A stretch of DNA of 6,033 nt from Sulfuricellaceae bacterium (GCA_019911985.1 JAIOJO010000222.1:1-6033); one strand, 5' to 3'. Shown: positions 1 to 6,033, counted from the first letter of the stretch. Numbers and translations are program-made. The notes: generated by a model not told the origin, from the sequence alone.

Positions 1-1
1 G

Positions 2-31
2 GCGTCGTTACGGCTCGCTGATTTGGAATAA
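2..31 (+). CDS. smc: C-terminal tail of an upstream gene, probably chromosome segregation protein SMC (partial)
   Basis: Only nine codons and a TAA stop (29-31) are present, reading ASLRLADLE. Many gammaproteobacterial SMC proteins end in a stretch like DV-EA-RLA-, so this tail fits, and smc commonly lies just upstream of zipA-ligA. SMC is the ATPase that, with ScpA and ScpB, compacts and segregates chromosomes. The assignment rests on a very short match plus gene order. The reading frame is seen directly; the identity is inferred. Confidence 0.5.
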   Translation, partial: ASLRLADLE

Positions 32-47
32 CCAAACGGCGCTCGCC

Positions 48-73
48 GCGCCTAGCCCTCACGGGCTTAGCGC
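48..73 (+). terminator. Stem-loop after the upstream stop codon, possible weak terminator
   Basis: GCGC at 48-51 can pair with GCGC at 70-73, and AGCCC at 54-58 with GGGCT at 63-67, separated by a 2x2 internal loop and closed by a TCAC loop. It starts 17 bases after the upstream stop, where a terminator would be expected. No run of T follows (the next bases are CTCCTTGTCC), so it is not a classical intrinsic terminator. It could instead be a 3'-end stabiliser or a pausing hairpin. The rest of 32-171 shows nothing else I can support. Confidence 0.33.
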
Positions 74-155
74 CTCCTTGTCCTCGGGTGAAGTGGCCGG
101 GGGAACGCGGGCTCAGGATTTATTAAAACAGCTTCTAAGACACAAACCGTCGAAC

Positions 156-162
156 GAAGGAG
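156..162 (+). promoter_or_regulatory. Shine-Dalgarno for zipA, fixes the TTG start
   Basis: GAAGGAG ends nine bases before TTG at 172. The zipA frame has a stop at 136-138 and no ATG or GTG between it and 172, so this strong ribosome site supports the unusual TTG start. Confidence 0.8.
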
Positions 163-171
163 AAGCGGGTC

Positions 172-1308
172 TTGTTAACGAACGAATTGCAACTCAGCCT
201 ATTGGCTATCGGTGCTGTCCTCGTTGTCGCCGTACTGGCCTACAACCGGTGGCAAGAGCGGAAACTCAAACGACGCACGGAGCAATTGTTCCGTGGCGAC
301 CATGACGATGTGTTGTTGGATGAAGCGCCAAAACCGGAAGACCGCCGCGAAGAGCGCATCGATCCAGTTCTCAGCAGCGCAGCCAATTTTCCGGATGACG
401 AGCCTTTCCTTCCTGCCTCGATTGCGGAAGATGATGCGGAACCTCCTGTGCAGCAGCCTAAGCTTGCGACTGGAATTTCCGTTGACGACCTCTTGGCGGG
501 CGACCTCGACTATACGGTGCGCTTGCGTGCCGGCATTCCAGTTACCGCGGGCAATTTATGGCCAGCCCTGAATCCAGCCAGTCAATCGGGAAAACCGCTG
601 CGCTGGCTCGGACGGAATGCCGCTAGCGGCGAGTGGACTTTTCTCGAACAGTATGACGAAGGCGCCGAATATTCCGAGGTGGCCGGTACGCTGCAACTGG
701 TGGATCGCCAAGGGGCGCTGATGGAGCGCGATCTGGATCAATTTTGCGACATTACCGAGAATTTGGCCGCCGATCTCGGCATGGTTGTCGATTGCCCGGA
801 CAAGCACGCCGCGTTGAAGCGCGCGATGGAGCTGGATAATCTTTGTGCCGAAGTCGATATTTTGATCGGCCTGAATGTGATTTCGGCCAATGGCAACCCG
901 ATTCCCGCGACCAAGATACGAGCGCTGGCCGAGGCGGCGGGCATGAAGCTCAGCAGCGACGGCGCGTTTTATTTCCGCAATGACGACGGCGACATTCTGT
1001 TTTCTTTGCTGAACCTCGACCCAACGCCTTTTTCCTCGGAAAATATCAAACATCTGACGACGTCCGGCGTTACGCTATTGCTGGAGGTGCCGAAGGTAAG
1101 CAACGGGCTGCGGATATTCGACCAACAGATCGCTCTGGCGCGGCAAATGAGCGCCTCCTTGGATGGGATAGTCGTGGACGATAATCGCAAGCCGTTTACC
1201 GATGCCGGGGCGGAGAGCATCCGTAGCCAACTCAAGGACATTTACCGGAAAATGGATCAAGCCGGACTCGCCGCCGGAAGCGCGCGGGCGGCAAGGCTTT
1301 TTGCCTAG
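172..1308 (+). CDS. zipA: Cell division protein ZipA (FtsZ-binding membrane anchor)
   Basis: ZipA tethers FtsZ protofilaments to the inner membrane and helps assemble the Z ring. The 378-residue product opens with one hydrophobic membrane segment (about residues 6-24), followed by a basic patch (QERKLKRR, 28-35). This is the ZipA topology of a short outside N terminus and a cytoplasmic body. A charged, acidic and proline-containing linker runs to about residue 100 and is shorter and less P/Q-rich than in E. coli. The C-terminal FtsZ-binding domain is clear at about 275-362, with ILFSLLNL, GVTLLLEVPKV (299-309) and the hallmark VVDDNRKP (334-341). Residues about 140-270, with LQLVDR, IGLNV and ALAEAAGM, look conserved too and recall betaproteobacterial homologues. 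The TTG start is chosen because it has a strong ribosome site and begins right before the membrane segment. It lies directly upstream of ligA, as in many Gammaproteobacteria. Confidence 0.9.
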   Translation: MLTNELQLSLLAIGAVLVVAVLAYNRWQERKLKRRTEQLFRGDHDDVLLDEAPKPEDRREERIDPVLSSAANFPDDEPFLPASIAEDDAEPPVQQPKLATGISVDDLLAGDLDYTVRLRAGIPVTAGNLWPALNPASQSGKPLRWLGRNAASGEWTFLEQYDEGAEYSEVAGTLQLVDRQGALMERDLDQFCDITENLAADLGMVVDCPDKHAALKRAMELDNLCAEVDILIGLNVISANGNPIPATKIRALAEAAGMKLSSDGAFYFRNDDGDILFSLLNLDPTPFSSENIKHLTTSGVTLLLEVPKVSNGLRIFDQQIALARQMSASLDGIVVDDNRKPFTDAGAESIRSQLKDIYRKMDQAGLAAGSARAARLFA

Positions 1309-1313
1309 GAAAG
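1307..1313 (+). promoter_or_regulatory. Ribosome site for ligA, overlapping the zipA stop
   Basis: AGGAAAG begins inside the zipA TAG stop and ends five bases before GTG at 1319. The alternative ATG at 1334 has no purine-rich ribosome site upstream. This favours the GTG start and suggests that ligA translation is coupled to zipA. Confidence 0.6.
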
Positions 1314-1318
1314 TTGCA

Positions 1319-3343
1319 GTGACGGCAGATCAAATGGCGGAGCGGGTTAGGCGGCTGCGCGAAGAAATCGAACTGCATAATTACCGTTATTACGTCCTGG
1401 ACGAACCTTCTATTCCGGACGCTGAATTCGACCGCTTGTTCCGCGAACTCCAGCAACTGGAATCGCAAAACCCCGAGCTACTCACTCCCGATTCCCCCAC
1501 GCTACGGGTAGGCGCGCGCCCCGTGAGCGAACTCGCGCCAGTCACGCACCGCACGCCGATGCTGTCGCTCAATAACGCCTTCGCCGCGGAGGAGGCCGAG
1601 GCCTTCGACCGGCGCGTGCGCGAGGCGCTGCAACTCGACTCGGTGGAATATGCGGTAGAGCCGAAATTCGACGGGCTGGCCATCAGCCTGAGCTACCACA
1701 ACGGGATATTGGTCCAAGCGGCCACTCGCGGCGACGGCTACACGGGCGAGGATGTCAGCGCGAATGTAAAAACCATCCGTTCTATTCCACTCAGGCTTCA
1801 TACCGACAAACCTCCGCACCTGCTCGAAGTGCGCGGCGAGGTTTTGATGCTGAAGGCCGATTTCGAACGGCTCAACCGTCTGCAGCGCGAGAAGGGCGAA
1901 AAAGAGTTCGCCAATCCGCGCAATGCCGCCGCCGGGTCCTTGCGCCAATTGGATTCGCGGATTACCGCGGAGCGGCGCTTGAGTTTTTTTGCTTACGGCG
2001 TCGGAGTGCTTGAGGACGGCGAATTGCCGCCGACGCATAGCGCCGTGATGGACTGGCTGGAGCATCTGCGTTTACCGGTGTGCGAGCAACGGCAAACGGT
2101 GCAGGGTGCCGAAGGCATTCTGGCCTATTACCGGGCTATCGGCAGCCAGCGCGACCGCATGCCTTATGAAATCGATGGCGTGGTGTATAAGGTGAACAGT
2201 TTGCAGGGACAGGAAACCTTGGGTTTCGTCTCGCGGGCTCCGCGCTTTGCCGTTGCCCACAAATTTCCCGCCCAGGAAGAAATGACGGTGGTCGAAGCTA
2301 TTGACGTCCAAGTGGGCCGTACCGGGACGTTGACCCCGGTGGTGAGGCTGAAGCCGGTGTTTGTCGGCGGTGTTACCGTCACCAATGCCACCTTGCATAA
2401 CCAGGATGAAGTTGACCGTAAAGATGTGCGGGTAGGGGATACGGTGATTGTCCGGCGGGCGGGCGATGTCATCCCAGAGGTGGTGAGCGTGGTTCCCGAG
2501 CGGCGTCCAAAGCCCGACCCCCAGCGCTTCAATATTCTTGAGCAGTACCCGGTTTGTCCCGTTTGCGGCTCAAGGGTTGTGCGTTTGCAAGGCGAGGCGG
2601 CGGCGCGTTGCAGCGGCGGACTTTACTGTCCGGCGCAGCGTAAGCAGGCCTTGCTGCATTTTGCTAGCCGCCGCGCCATGGATATCGAGGGCTTGGGCGA
2701 GAAGTTGGTGGATCAATTGGTGGACACGGGCTTGGTTAAGACACCCGCCGACATTTATCGCCTAGGGATGAGCGAACTCGTCAATTTGGATAGGATGGCG
2801 GAAAAGTCGGCTGCCAATTTGGTTGCGGCCATCGAACGTAGTAGAGGCGCTACCCTGGCGCGTTTTGTTTTTGCTTTGGGTATACGCAATGTAGGCGAGG
2901 CAACAGCCAAGGATTTGGCCCGCTATTTCAGACATCTTGATGCGCTGAAGGCGGCCGATTTGGCACAATTGCAAAGCGTTCCCGAGGTGGGGCCTATCGT
3001 GGCGGAGTCCATCACGCGGTTTTTTGCCGAAACGCATAATTGCGAAGTGATCGAGCGACTGCGTGGAGTCGGCGCGTGGAAAGACGCGGAAAGCGGCGAG
3101 GCATTTCCCTTGCTTGCCCTTGGCGGAAAAACCTTTGTTCTGACCGGCGCCTTACCCTCCTTAACGCGGGATGAAGCGAAGGAGCGGATCGAGGCTAGAG
3201 GTGGCAAGGTGTCGGGCAGTGTATCGAAAAAAACCGATTATGTTGTGGCGGGAGCGGATCCCGGCAGCAAATTTACCAAGGCGCAAGAATTGGGCGTTCC
3301 CATTTTGGATGAAACCGGATTACTGGCCTTGCTGGCCGAATGA
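1319..3343 (+). CDS. ligA: NAD+-dependent DNA ligase LigA
   Basis: LigA seals nicks with 5' phosphate and 3' hydroxyl ends using NAD+ as adenylate donor, in Okazaki-fragment joining and repair. The 674-residue product has the full bacterial architecture. Domain Ia, which binds NMN, spans about 1-65 (HNYRYYVLDEP, PDAEFDRLFREL). The adenylation domain carries EPKFDG with catalytic Lys116, followed by TRGDGYTGEDV, EVRGEV and FANPRNAAAGSLRQLD (197-212). The OB fold follows (VGRTGTLTPVV, RRAGDVIP). A four-cysteine zinc site uses Cys413, Cys416, Cys431 and Cys437. Helix-hairpin-helix repeats span about 450-590, and a C-terminal BRCT domain about 598-674 (GKTFVLTGALP). No key residue is missing and the length is typical. 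I chose GTG at 1319 because the resulting MTADQMAERVRRLR matches the usual LigA N terminus and has a ribosome site. ATG at 1334 would remove only five residues and remains possible. The frame stays open upstream to at least 1202 inside zipA, but that part is not LigA-like. Confidence 0.96.
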   Translation: MTADQMAERVRRLREEIELHNYRYYVLDEPSIPDAEFDRLFRELQQLESQNPELLTPDSPTLRVGARPVSELAPVTHRTPMLSLNNAFAAEEAEAFDRRVREALQLDSVEYAVEPKFDGLAISLSYHNGILVQAATRGDGYTGEDVSANVKTIRSIPLRLHTDKPPHLLEVRGEVLMLKADFERLNRLQREKGEKEFANPRNAAAGSLRQLDSRITAERRLSFFAYGVGVLEDGELPPTHSAVMDWLEHLRLPVCEQRQTVQGAEGILAYYRAIGSQRDRMPYEIDGVVYKVNSLQGQETLGFVSRAPRFAVAHKFPAQEEMTVVEAIDVQVGRTGTLTPVVRLKPVFVGGVTVTNATLHNQDEVDRKDVRVGDTVIVRRAGDVIPEVVSVVPERRPKPDPQRFNILEQYPVCPVCGSRVVRLQGEAAARCSGGLYCPAQRKQALLHFASRRAMDIEGLGEKLVDQLVDTGLVKTPADIYRLGMSELVNLDRMAEKSAANLVAAIERSRGATLARFVFALGIRNVGEATAKDLARYFRHLDALKAADLAQLQSVPEVGPIVAESITRFFAETHNCEVIERLRGVGAWKDAESGEAFPLLALGGKTFVLTGALPSLTRDEAKERIEARGGKVSGSVSKKTDYVVAGADPGSKFTKAQELGVPILDETGLLALLAE

Positions 3344-3357
3344 GTTCGCCGTATATA
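3329..3357 (+). promoter_or_regulatory. Possible weak sigma70-like promoter for galU
   Basis: TTGCTG (3329-3334) and TATATA (3352-3357) are separated by exactly 17 bases, and the segment around the second box is a GTATATATAT run in otherwise GC-richer DNA. The -35 box matches the consensus poorly (about 3 of 6) and overlaps the end of ligA. A start near 3364 would give a leader of about 20 bases before galU. This is suggestive only. Confidence 0.3.
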
Positions 3358-3383
3358 TATCTGATTATTCATCGAGATTAATT

Positions 3384-4253
3384 ATGAAAAAAATTACTAA
3401 AGCTGTTTTTCCTGTCGCCGGTATGGGCACCCGATTTTTGCCTGCCACCAAGGCCAGCCCCAAGGAAATGCTGCCTATCGTGGATAAGCCGCTGATCCAA
3501 TACGCTGTCGAAGAGGCCATTGCCGCCGGCATGACCGAAATGATCTTCGTGACGGGCCGCAGCAAACGAGCAATCGAGGATCACTTCGACAAAGCCTATG
3601 AGGTGGAAGCGGCGCTTGAGGAACGCGGCAAGACGGCGCTGCTGGAAATGGTGCGGAGCATTATTCCGTCGCATGTAACCTGTATCTATATCCGCCAAGG
3701 CGAGGCACTGGGGTTGGGGCATGCGGTCATGTGCGCTCGTCCGGTGGTCGGCGATGAACCCTTTGCCGTTATTCTGGCCGACGACATGATAGACGGCAAT
3801 CCGCCGGCCATGAAGCAAATGGTCGATTTATATGGGTATTACAATTGCTCCATACTCGGCGTGCAAAATGTCCCTAGGGAAACCACCTCGCAGTACGGTA
3901 TCGTCGAAGCGATGGTGCTGAAGGATGGCATCCATAAGGTCAATAGCATTGTGGAAAAGCCGCAGCCTGAAGTGGCGCCTTCAACGTTGGGCGTTGTCGG
4001 ACGCTACTTGCTGTCGCACCGCATTTTCGAGCATCTTGAAAAGACTCGTCCTGGCGCGGGCGGGGAAATCCAGTTGACCGACGGCATTGCCTCGCTGTTG
4101 CTGCAAGAACAAGTTCTGGCCTATGAATTCGAGGGTGTGCGCTACGACTGCGGTAGCAAATTGGGCTATCTCAAAGCTACCGTGGAGCACGCTTTGAAGC
4201 ACCCTGAGGTGCGCGACGAATTCCGCGCTTACCTCGCCGCTTTATCGCTTTAA
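3384..4253 (+). CDS. galU: UTP-glucose-1-phosphate uridylyltransferase GalU
   Basis: GalU makes UDP-glucose from UTP and glucose-1-phosphate in the cytoplasm. It supplies glycosyl donors for lipopolysaccharide, exopolysaccharide, osmolyte or glycogen synthesis and for the Leloir pathway. The 289-residue product is a complete nucleotidyltransferase fold. It has the nucleotide-binding loop AGMGTRFLPATKASPKEMLP (12-31, with Lys27), RQGEALGLGHAV (104-115), the metal-binding LADD (131-134), VEKP (190-193) and GEIQLTD (227-233). The length is normal for bacterial GalU. The frame is open upstream into ligA, but family homology starts at MKKITKAVFPVAGMG, so ATG at 3384 is the start. Its ribosome site is modest (GAGA at 3374-3377, six bases away). 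It follows ligA after a 40-base AT-rich gap and is followed almost at once by the phosphoribosyltransferase gene. A glucose-1-phosphate thymidylyltransferase is less likely, because the motifs and length are of the GalU/GtaB type. Confidence 0.95.
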   Translation: MKKITKAVFPVAGMGTRFLPATKASPKEMLPIVDKPLIQYAVEEAIAAGMTEMIFVTGRSKRAIEDHFDKAYEVEAALEERGKTALLEMVRSIIPSHVTCIYIRQGEALGLGHAVMCARPVVGDEPFAVILADDMIDGNPPAMKQMVDLYGYYNCSILGVQNVPRETTSQYGIVEAMVLKDGIHKVNSIVEKPQPEVAPSTLGVVGRYLLSHRIFEHLEKTRPGAGGEIQLTDGIASLLLQEQVLAYEFEGVRYDCGSKLGYLKATVEHALKHPEVRDEFRAYLAALSL

Positions 4254-4257
4254 GGAG
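4252..4257 (+). promoter_or_regulatory. Ribosome site overlapping the galU stop, favours the second ATG
   Basis: AAGGAG begins inside the galU TAA stop. It lies two bases from ATG at 4260 and five bases from ATG at 4263, so the second ATG is better placed. The overlap with the stop suggests translational coupling of galU and the downstream gene. Confidence 0.6.
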
Positions 4258-4262
4258 CTATG

Positions 4263-4805
4263 ATGTTTTCCAGTTCGGAAGCTTGGTCGGTACTCGATTC
4301 GGCAGAGGAAGTTTGTTCGGCGCCCGAGGTTGAGCAGGCGCTTGGGCGTGTGGCGTCTGAAATTACGAATAGCTTGGGCGATGCTTATCCCCTAATCTTG
4401 AGCGTCATGGGCGGCGCGGTGATTTTTACCGGAAAATTGTTGCCCTTGCTGCGCTTTCCGCTGGATTTCGATTACATTCATGCGTCACGGTACGGCAATG
4501 CAACTCAAGGAACGACGCTCGAATGGAAAGTAATGCCGAAGGAAAACGTCAAAGACCGGGTCGTCTTGGTTTTGGACGACATTCTGGATGAAGGCCACAC
4601 TTTAGCGGCGATTCGTGAAAAAGTAATGGGGATGGGCGCGCGCTCATTTCACTGCGCGGTGTTTGCCGATAAGAAAATTGCCTCTGCCAAGCCGATTCAA
4701 GCCGACTTTGTCGGCCTTAGTCTGCCGGATCGCTATGTGTTCGGGTTTGGTATGGACGTGAAGGGCGCTTGGCGCAACTTGCCGGCCATTTATGCGCTCA
4801 AGTAA
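4263..4805 (+). CDS. hpt: Hypoxanthine-guanine phosphoribosyltransferase family protein
   Basis: Enzymes of this family transfer phosphoribose from PRPP to hypoxanthine or guanine, giving IMP or GMP in purine salvage. The 180-residue product (181 if ATG at 4260 is used) shows a type I PRTase fold. It has an early loop SVMGGAVIF (47-55) and DFDYIHASRYGN (68-79) of the flexible hood. The PRPP-binding motif VVLVLDDILDEGHTL is at 100-114. The purine-site region is ADKK (135-138), followed by DFVGLSLPDRYVFGFGMD (148-165). The last segment closely follows the E. coli Hpt pattern (EFIGFSIPDEFVVGYGID). The PRPP motif reads DD...DEGHT where E. coli Hpt has ED...DSGNT; this is a conservative change and does not suggest inactivity. 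It sits between galU and a methylthioinosine phosphorylase-like gene, whose product hypoxanthine it could recycle. Whether it prefers hypoxanthine over guanine cannot be read from the sequence. Confidence 0.87.
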   Translation: MFSSSEAWSVLDSAEEVCSAPEVEQALGRVASEITNSLGDAYPLILSVMGGAVIFTGKLLPLLRFPLDFDYIHASRYGNATQGTTLEWKVMPKENVKDRVVLVLDDILDEGHTLAAIREKVMGMGARSFHCAVFADKKIASAKPIQADFVGLSLPDRYVFGFGMDVKGAWRNLPAIYALK

Positions 4806-4835
4806 AACATCGATAAATAATCACAAGGCATTGTA

Positions 4836-5582
4836 ATGTTAGCAATTATAGGTGGAAGTGGACTCAGTCAGTTAGCTAATTTCGAAATTACCCGGCGGCA
4901 AGTAATCCGTACCCCGTATGGCGAGCCATCCGGGGCGTTGACCTTCGGTAAAATCAAAAATCACGAGGTGATTTTTTTGGCGCGCCACGGTTACGGCCAT
5001 ACTTTAGCGCCCCACGAGATCAACTATCGAGCCAATATGTGGGCTTTGCAGGCCCAGGGCGTGGTCGACGTGGTATCGGTCGCTTCGGTAGGCGGTATTT
5101 CGGAGGAGCATGGCCCCGGTAGCATTTTTATCCCCGATCAGATCATCGATTATACGCACGGGCGCAAGGCGACATACTTCGAGGGGAGCGAGGCGCCGGT
5201 TACCCATGTCGACTTTACCGATCCTTACTGTGAAAAAATGCGTCAGCGCTGCATGAAGGCAACGCTGGTATCCGGCGAAACCTATGTCGACGGGGGAGTC
5301 TATGCCGCCGTGCAAGGGCCGCGCCTGGAAAGTAGGGCGGAAATAAACAAGTTTGAGCGTGATGGCGCAAATTTGGTTGGCATGACGGGCATGCCGGAGG
5401 CTTCTTTAGCCAGAGAATTGGATTTATGCTACGCGGCGATTGCGGTTGTCGTGAACTATGCCGCGGGACGAGGTAGTAGCGGCAATGGCATACAATTCAA
5501 TGAGCTAAGCGATGTTATCGATAAATCGATGAGTCGAGTGCGACTGATTCTTGAGCATCTCGTGGAAATTAATGACGATTAG
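4836..5582 (+). CDS. mtnP: S-methyl-5'-thioinosine phosphorylase (MTAP/PNP family)
   Basis: The family cleaves purine nucleosides with phosphate. This member probably splits methylthioinosine into hypoxanthine and 5-methylthioribose-1-phosphate. The complete 248-residue product has the MTAP/PNP signatures: IIGGSGL (4-10) at the phosphate site, ARHGYGHTLAPHEINYRAN (49-67), VASVGGI (82-88), QGPRLESRAE (160-169), and GMTGMPEASLARE (182-194), whose Met-Thr-Gly-Met-Pro-Glu region lines the ribose pocket. At the base-binding site it reads VVVNYAAG (204-211). Adenine-specific MTAPs have a TDYDCW-like sequence there with two Asp, so Asn207 points to a 6-oxopurine substrate. At 248 residues it is shorter than the roughly 280 of human MTAP. 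ATG at 4836 follows AAGG at 4825-4828. The gene lies 30 bases after the phosphoribosyltransferase gene, and its 3' end overlaps the deformylase start by 11 bases. General MTA phosphorylase or purine nucleoside phosphorylase activity is the alternative. Confidence 0.86.
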   Translation: MLAIIGGSGLSQLANFEITRRQVIRTPYGEPSGALTFGKIKNHEVIFLARHGYGHTLAPHEINYRANMWALQAQGVVDVVSVASVGGISEEHGPGSIFIPDQIIDYTHGRKATYFEGSEAPVTHVDFTDPYCEKMRQRCMKATLVSGETYVDGGVYAAVQGPRLESRAEINKFERDGANLVGMTGMPEASLARELDLCYAAIAVVVNYAAGRGSSGNGIQFNELSDVIDKSMSRVRLILEHLVEINDD

Positions 5583-6033
5583 GACTGTTTTGAAAATGGG
5601 CGCACCTCGATTACTCGAGCGTGCTCAACCGGTTGAGACATTCGACACGCCGGAGTTGCACGCATTATTGCAGGATATGCGTGAAACCATGGTGGCTTAC
5701 AAGGGCGTCGGTCTGGCGGCGCCTCAAATCGATGTCGGCTTGCAGGCGCTTATATTTGAGGTGAGTTCCAATCCCCGTTATCCCGATGCCGAGGATATAC
5801 CCTATACCGTTTTACTTAATCCGGTCTTGACGCCGCTAAGCGAAGAGATGGCGGAAGCTTGGGAGGGCTGCTTGTCGGTTCCCGGGATGCGAGGGCTGGT
5901 GCCGCGTTATTTGCATTTGCGCTACCAGGGCTACGATCAGTTCGGTAATCGAATCGATCGGACGGTGAGTGGGTTCCATGCCCGTGTCGTGCAGCACGAA
6001 ACCGATCATTTGTTGGGTTGTTTGTATCCAGTG
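5572..6033 (+). CDS. def: Peptide deformylase (3' end cut by the window)
   Basis: Peptide deformylase is a metalloenzyme that removes the formyl group from the N-terminal methionine of new proteins. The 154 codons present contain all three family motifs: GVGLAAPQ (45-52), EGCLSV (98-103) and QHETDH (141-146). The metal ligands Cys100, His142 and His146 and the catalytic Glu143 are in place. No stop occurs before the window edge. With a usual length near 170-180, about 20-25 residues are missing. The start at ATG 5572 gives MTIRTVLKMGAPRLL, which matches the N terminus of a common proteobacterial subgroup (M-IR-ILKMGDPRLL). The ATG at 5596 would remove that conserved segment. The start overlaps the phosphorylase stop, so translation is probably coupled. 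This N-terminal type, and the position away from any visible fmt, suggest a secondary deformylase rather than the main fmt-linked one. Confidence 0.92.
   Translation, partial: MTIRTVLKMGAPRLLERAQPVETFDTPELHALLQDMRETMVAYKGVGLAAPQIDVGLQALIFEVSSNPRYPDAEDIPYTVLLNPVLTPLSEEMAEAWEGCLSVPGMRGLVPRYLHLRYQGYDQFGNRIDRTVSGFHARVVQHETDHLLGCLYPV

Noticed and set aside
121..126. TATTAA as a -10 box for zipA
   Set aside because: No acceptable -35 box is found 16-18 bases upstream, where the sequence is G-rich, so a promoter cannot be supported.
78..305. Open frame of 75 codons overlapping the start of zipA
   Set aside because: It starts with TTG without a clear ribosome site, its product is low in hydrophobic core and rich in Arg, Gly and Pro, and more than half lies out of frame inside zipA.
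556..1053. 165-codon antisense open frame inside zipA
   Set aside because: It lies opposite conserved ZipA coding sequence and its product has no family features.
1202..1318. Upstream extension of the ligA frame into zipA
   Set aside because: The extra 39 residues do not resemble any ligase N terminus and overlap conserved zipA codons. GTG at 1319 has a ribosome site and matches the family start.
1502..2065. 187-codon antisense open frame inside ligA
   Set aside because: It is the mirror of a strongly coding GC-rich gene. The product has no recognisable domain, and the + strand frame is a clear ligase.
3171..3383. Upstream extension of the galU frame into ligA
   Set aside because: The extension overlaps the BRCT domain of ligA in another frame, and GalU homology begins at ATG 3384.
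3378..3818. 146-codon antisense open frame inside galU
   Set aside because: It is His- and Arg-rich, as expected from reverse reading of galU codons, and has no domain or ribosome site of note.
4806..4835. AT-rich 30-base gap as a promoter or terminator
   Set aside because: It contains no hairpin and no convincing pair of promoter boxes; it looks like an ordinary operon spacer with a ribosome site.

Overview
The window looks like a compact stretch of a gammaproteobacterial core chromosome. All genes lie on the + strand with short gaps or overlaps. The evidence is the order smc end – zipA – ligA, the presence of ZipA (a divisome protein of Gamma- and some Betaproteobacteria), and an HPRT/methylthioinosine phosphorylase pair that I recall from pseudomonads and relatives. 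GC content is moderate to high except for AT-rich gaps. A methanotroph-like gammaproteobacterium (Methylococcales) is a plausible guess, but the sequence alone does not fix the genus.

Layout. Bases 2-31 read as the last nine codons of a gene that I take to be smc. A non-coding stretch follows (32-171) with one compact stem-loop at 48-73. zipA (172-1308, TTG start) encodes the membrane-anchored FtsZ tether. ligA (1319-3343, GTG start) encodes the NAD+-dependent DNA ligase and begins 10 bases after the zipA stop. A 40-base AT-rich gap with a possible weak promoter precedes galU (3384-4253), UTP-glucose-1-phosphate uridylyltransferase. The last group is a purine phosphoribosyltransferase (4263-4805), a methylthioadenosine/methylthioinosine phosphorylase family protein (4836-5582), and a peptide deformylase (5572 to the window edge). 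The deformylase start overlaps the phosphorylase stop, and its 3' end is cut off.

How they work together. zipA and ligA are housekeeping genes for division and DNA joining, probably co-transcribed. The phosphoribosyltransferase and phosphorylase make biochemical sense side by side. Phosphorolysis of methylthioinosine, a by-product of polyamine and homoserine-lactone synthesis after deamination of methylthioadenosine, releases hypoxanthine. The phosphoribosyltransferase can turn hypoxanthine into IMP. The phosphorylase has Asn where adenine-specific MTAPs carry Asp, which supports a 6-oxopurine substrate.

I see no mobile element, CRISPR array, tRNA, rRNA or clearly novel system here. The most interesting points are the two-gene methylthioinosine salvage unit, the ZipA with a long extra conserved region resembling betaproteobacterial homologues, and a deformylase that looks like a secondary paralogue.
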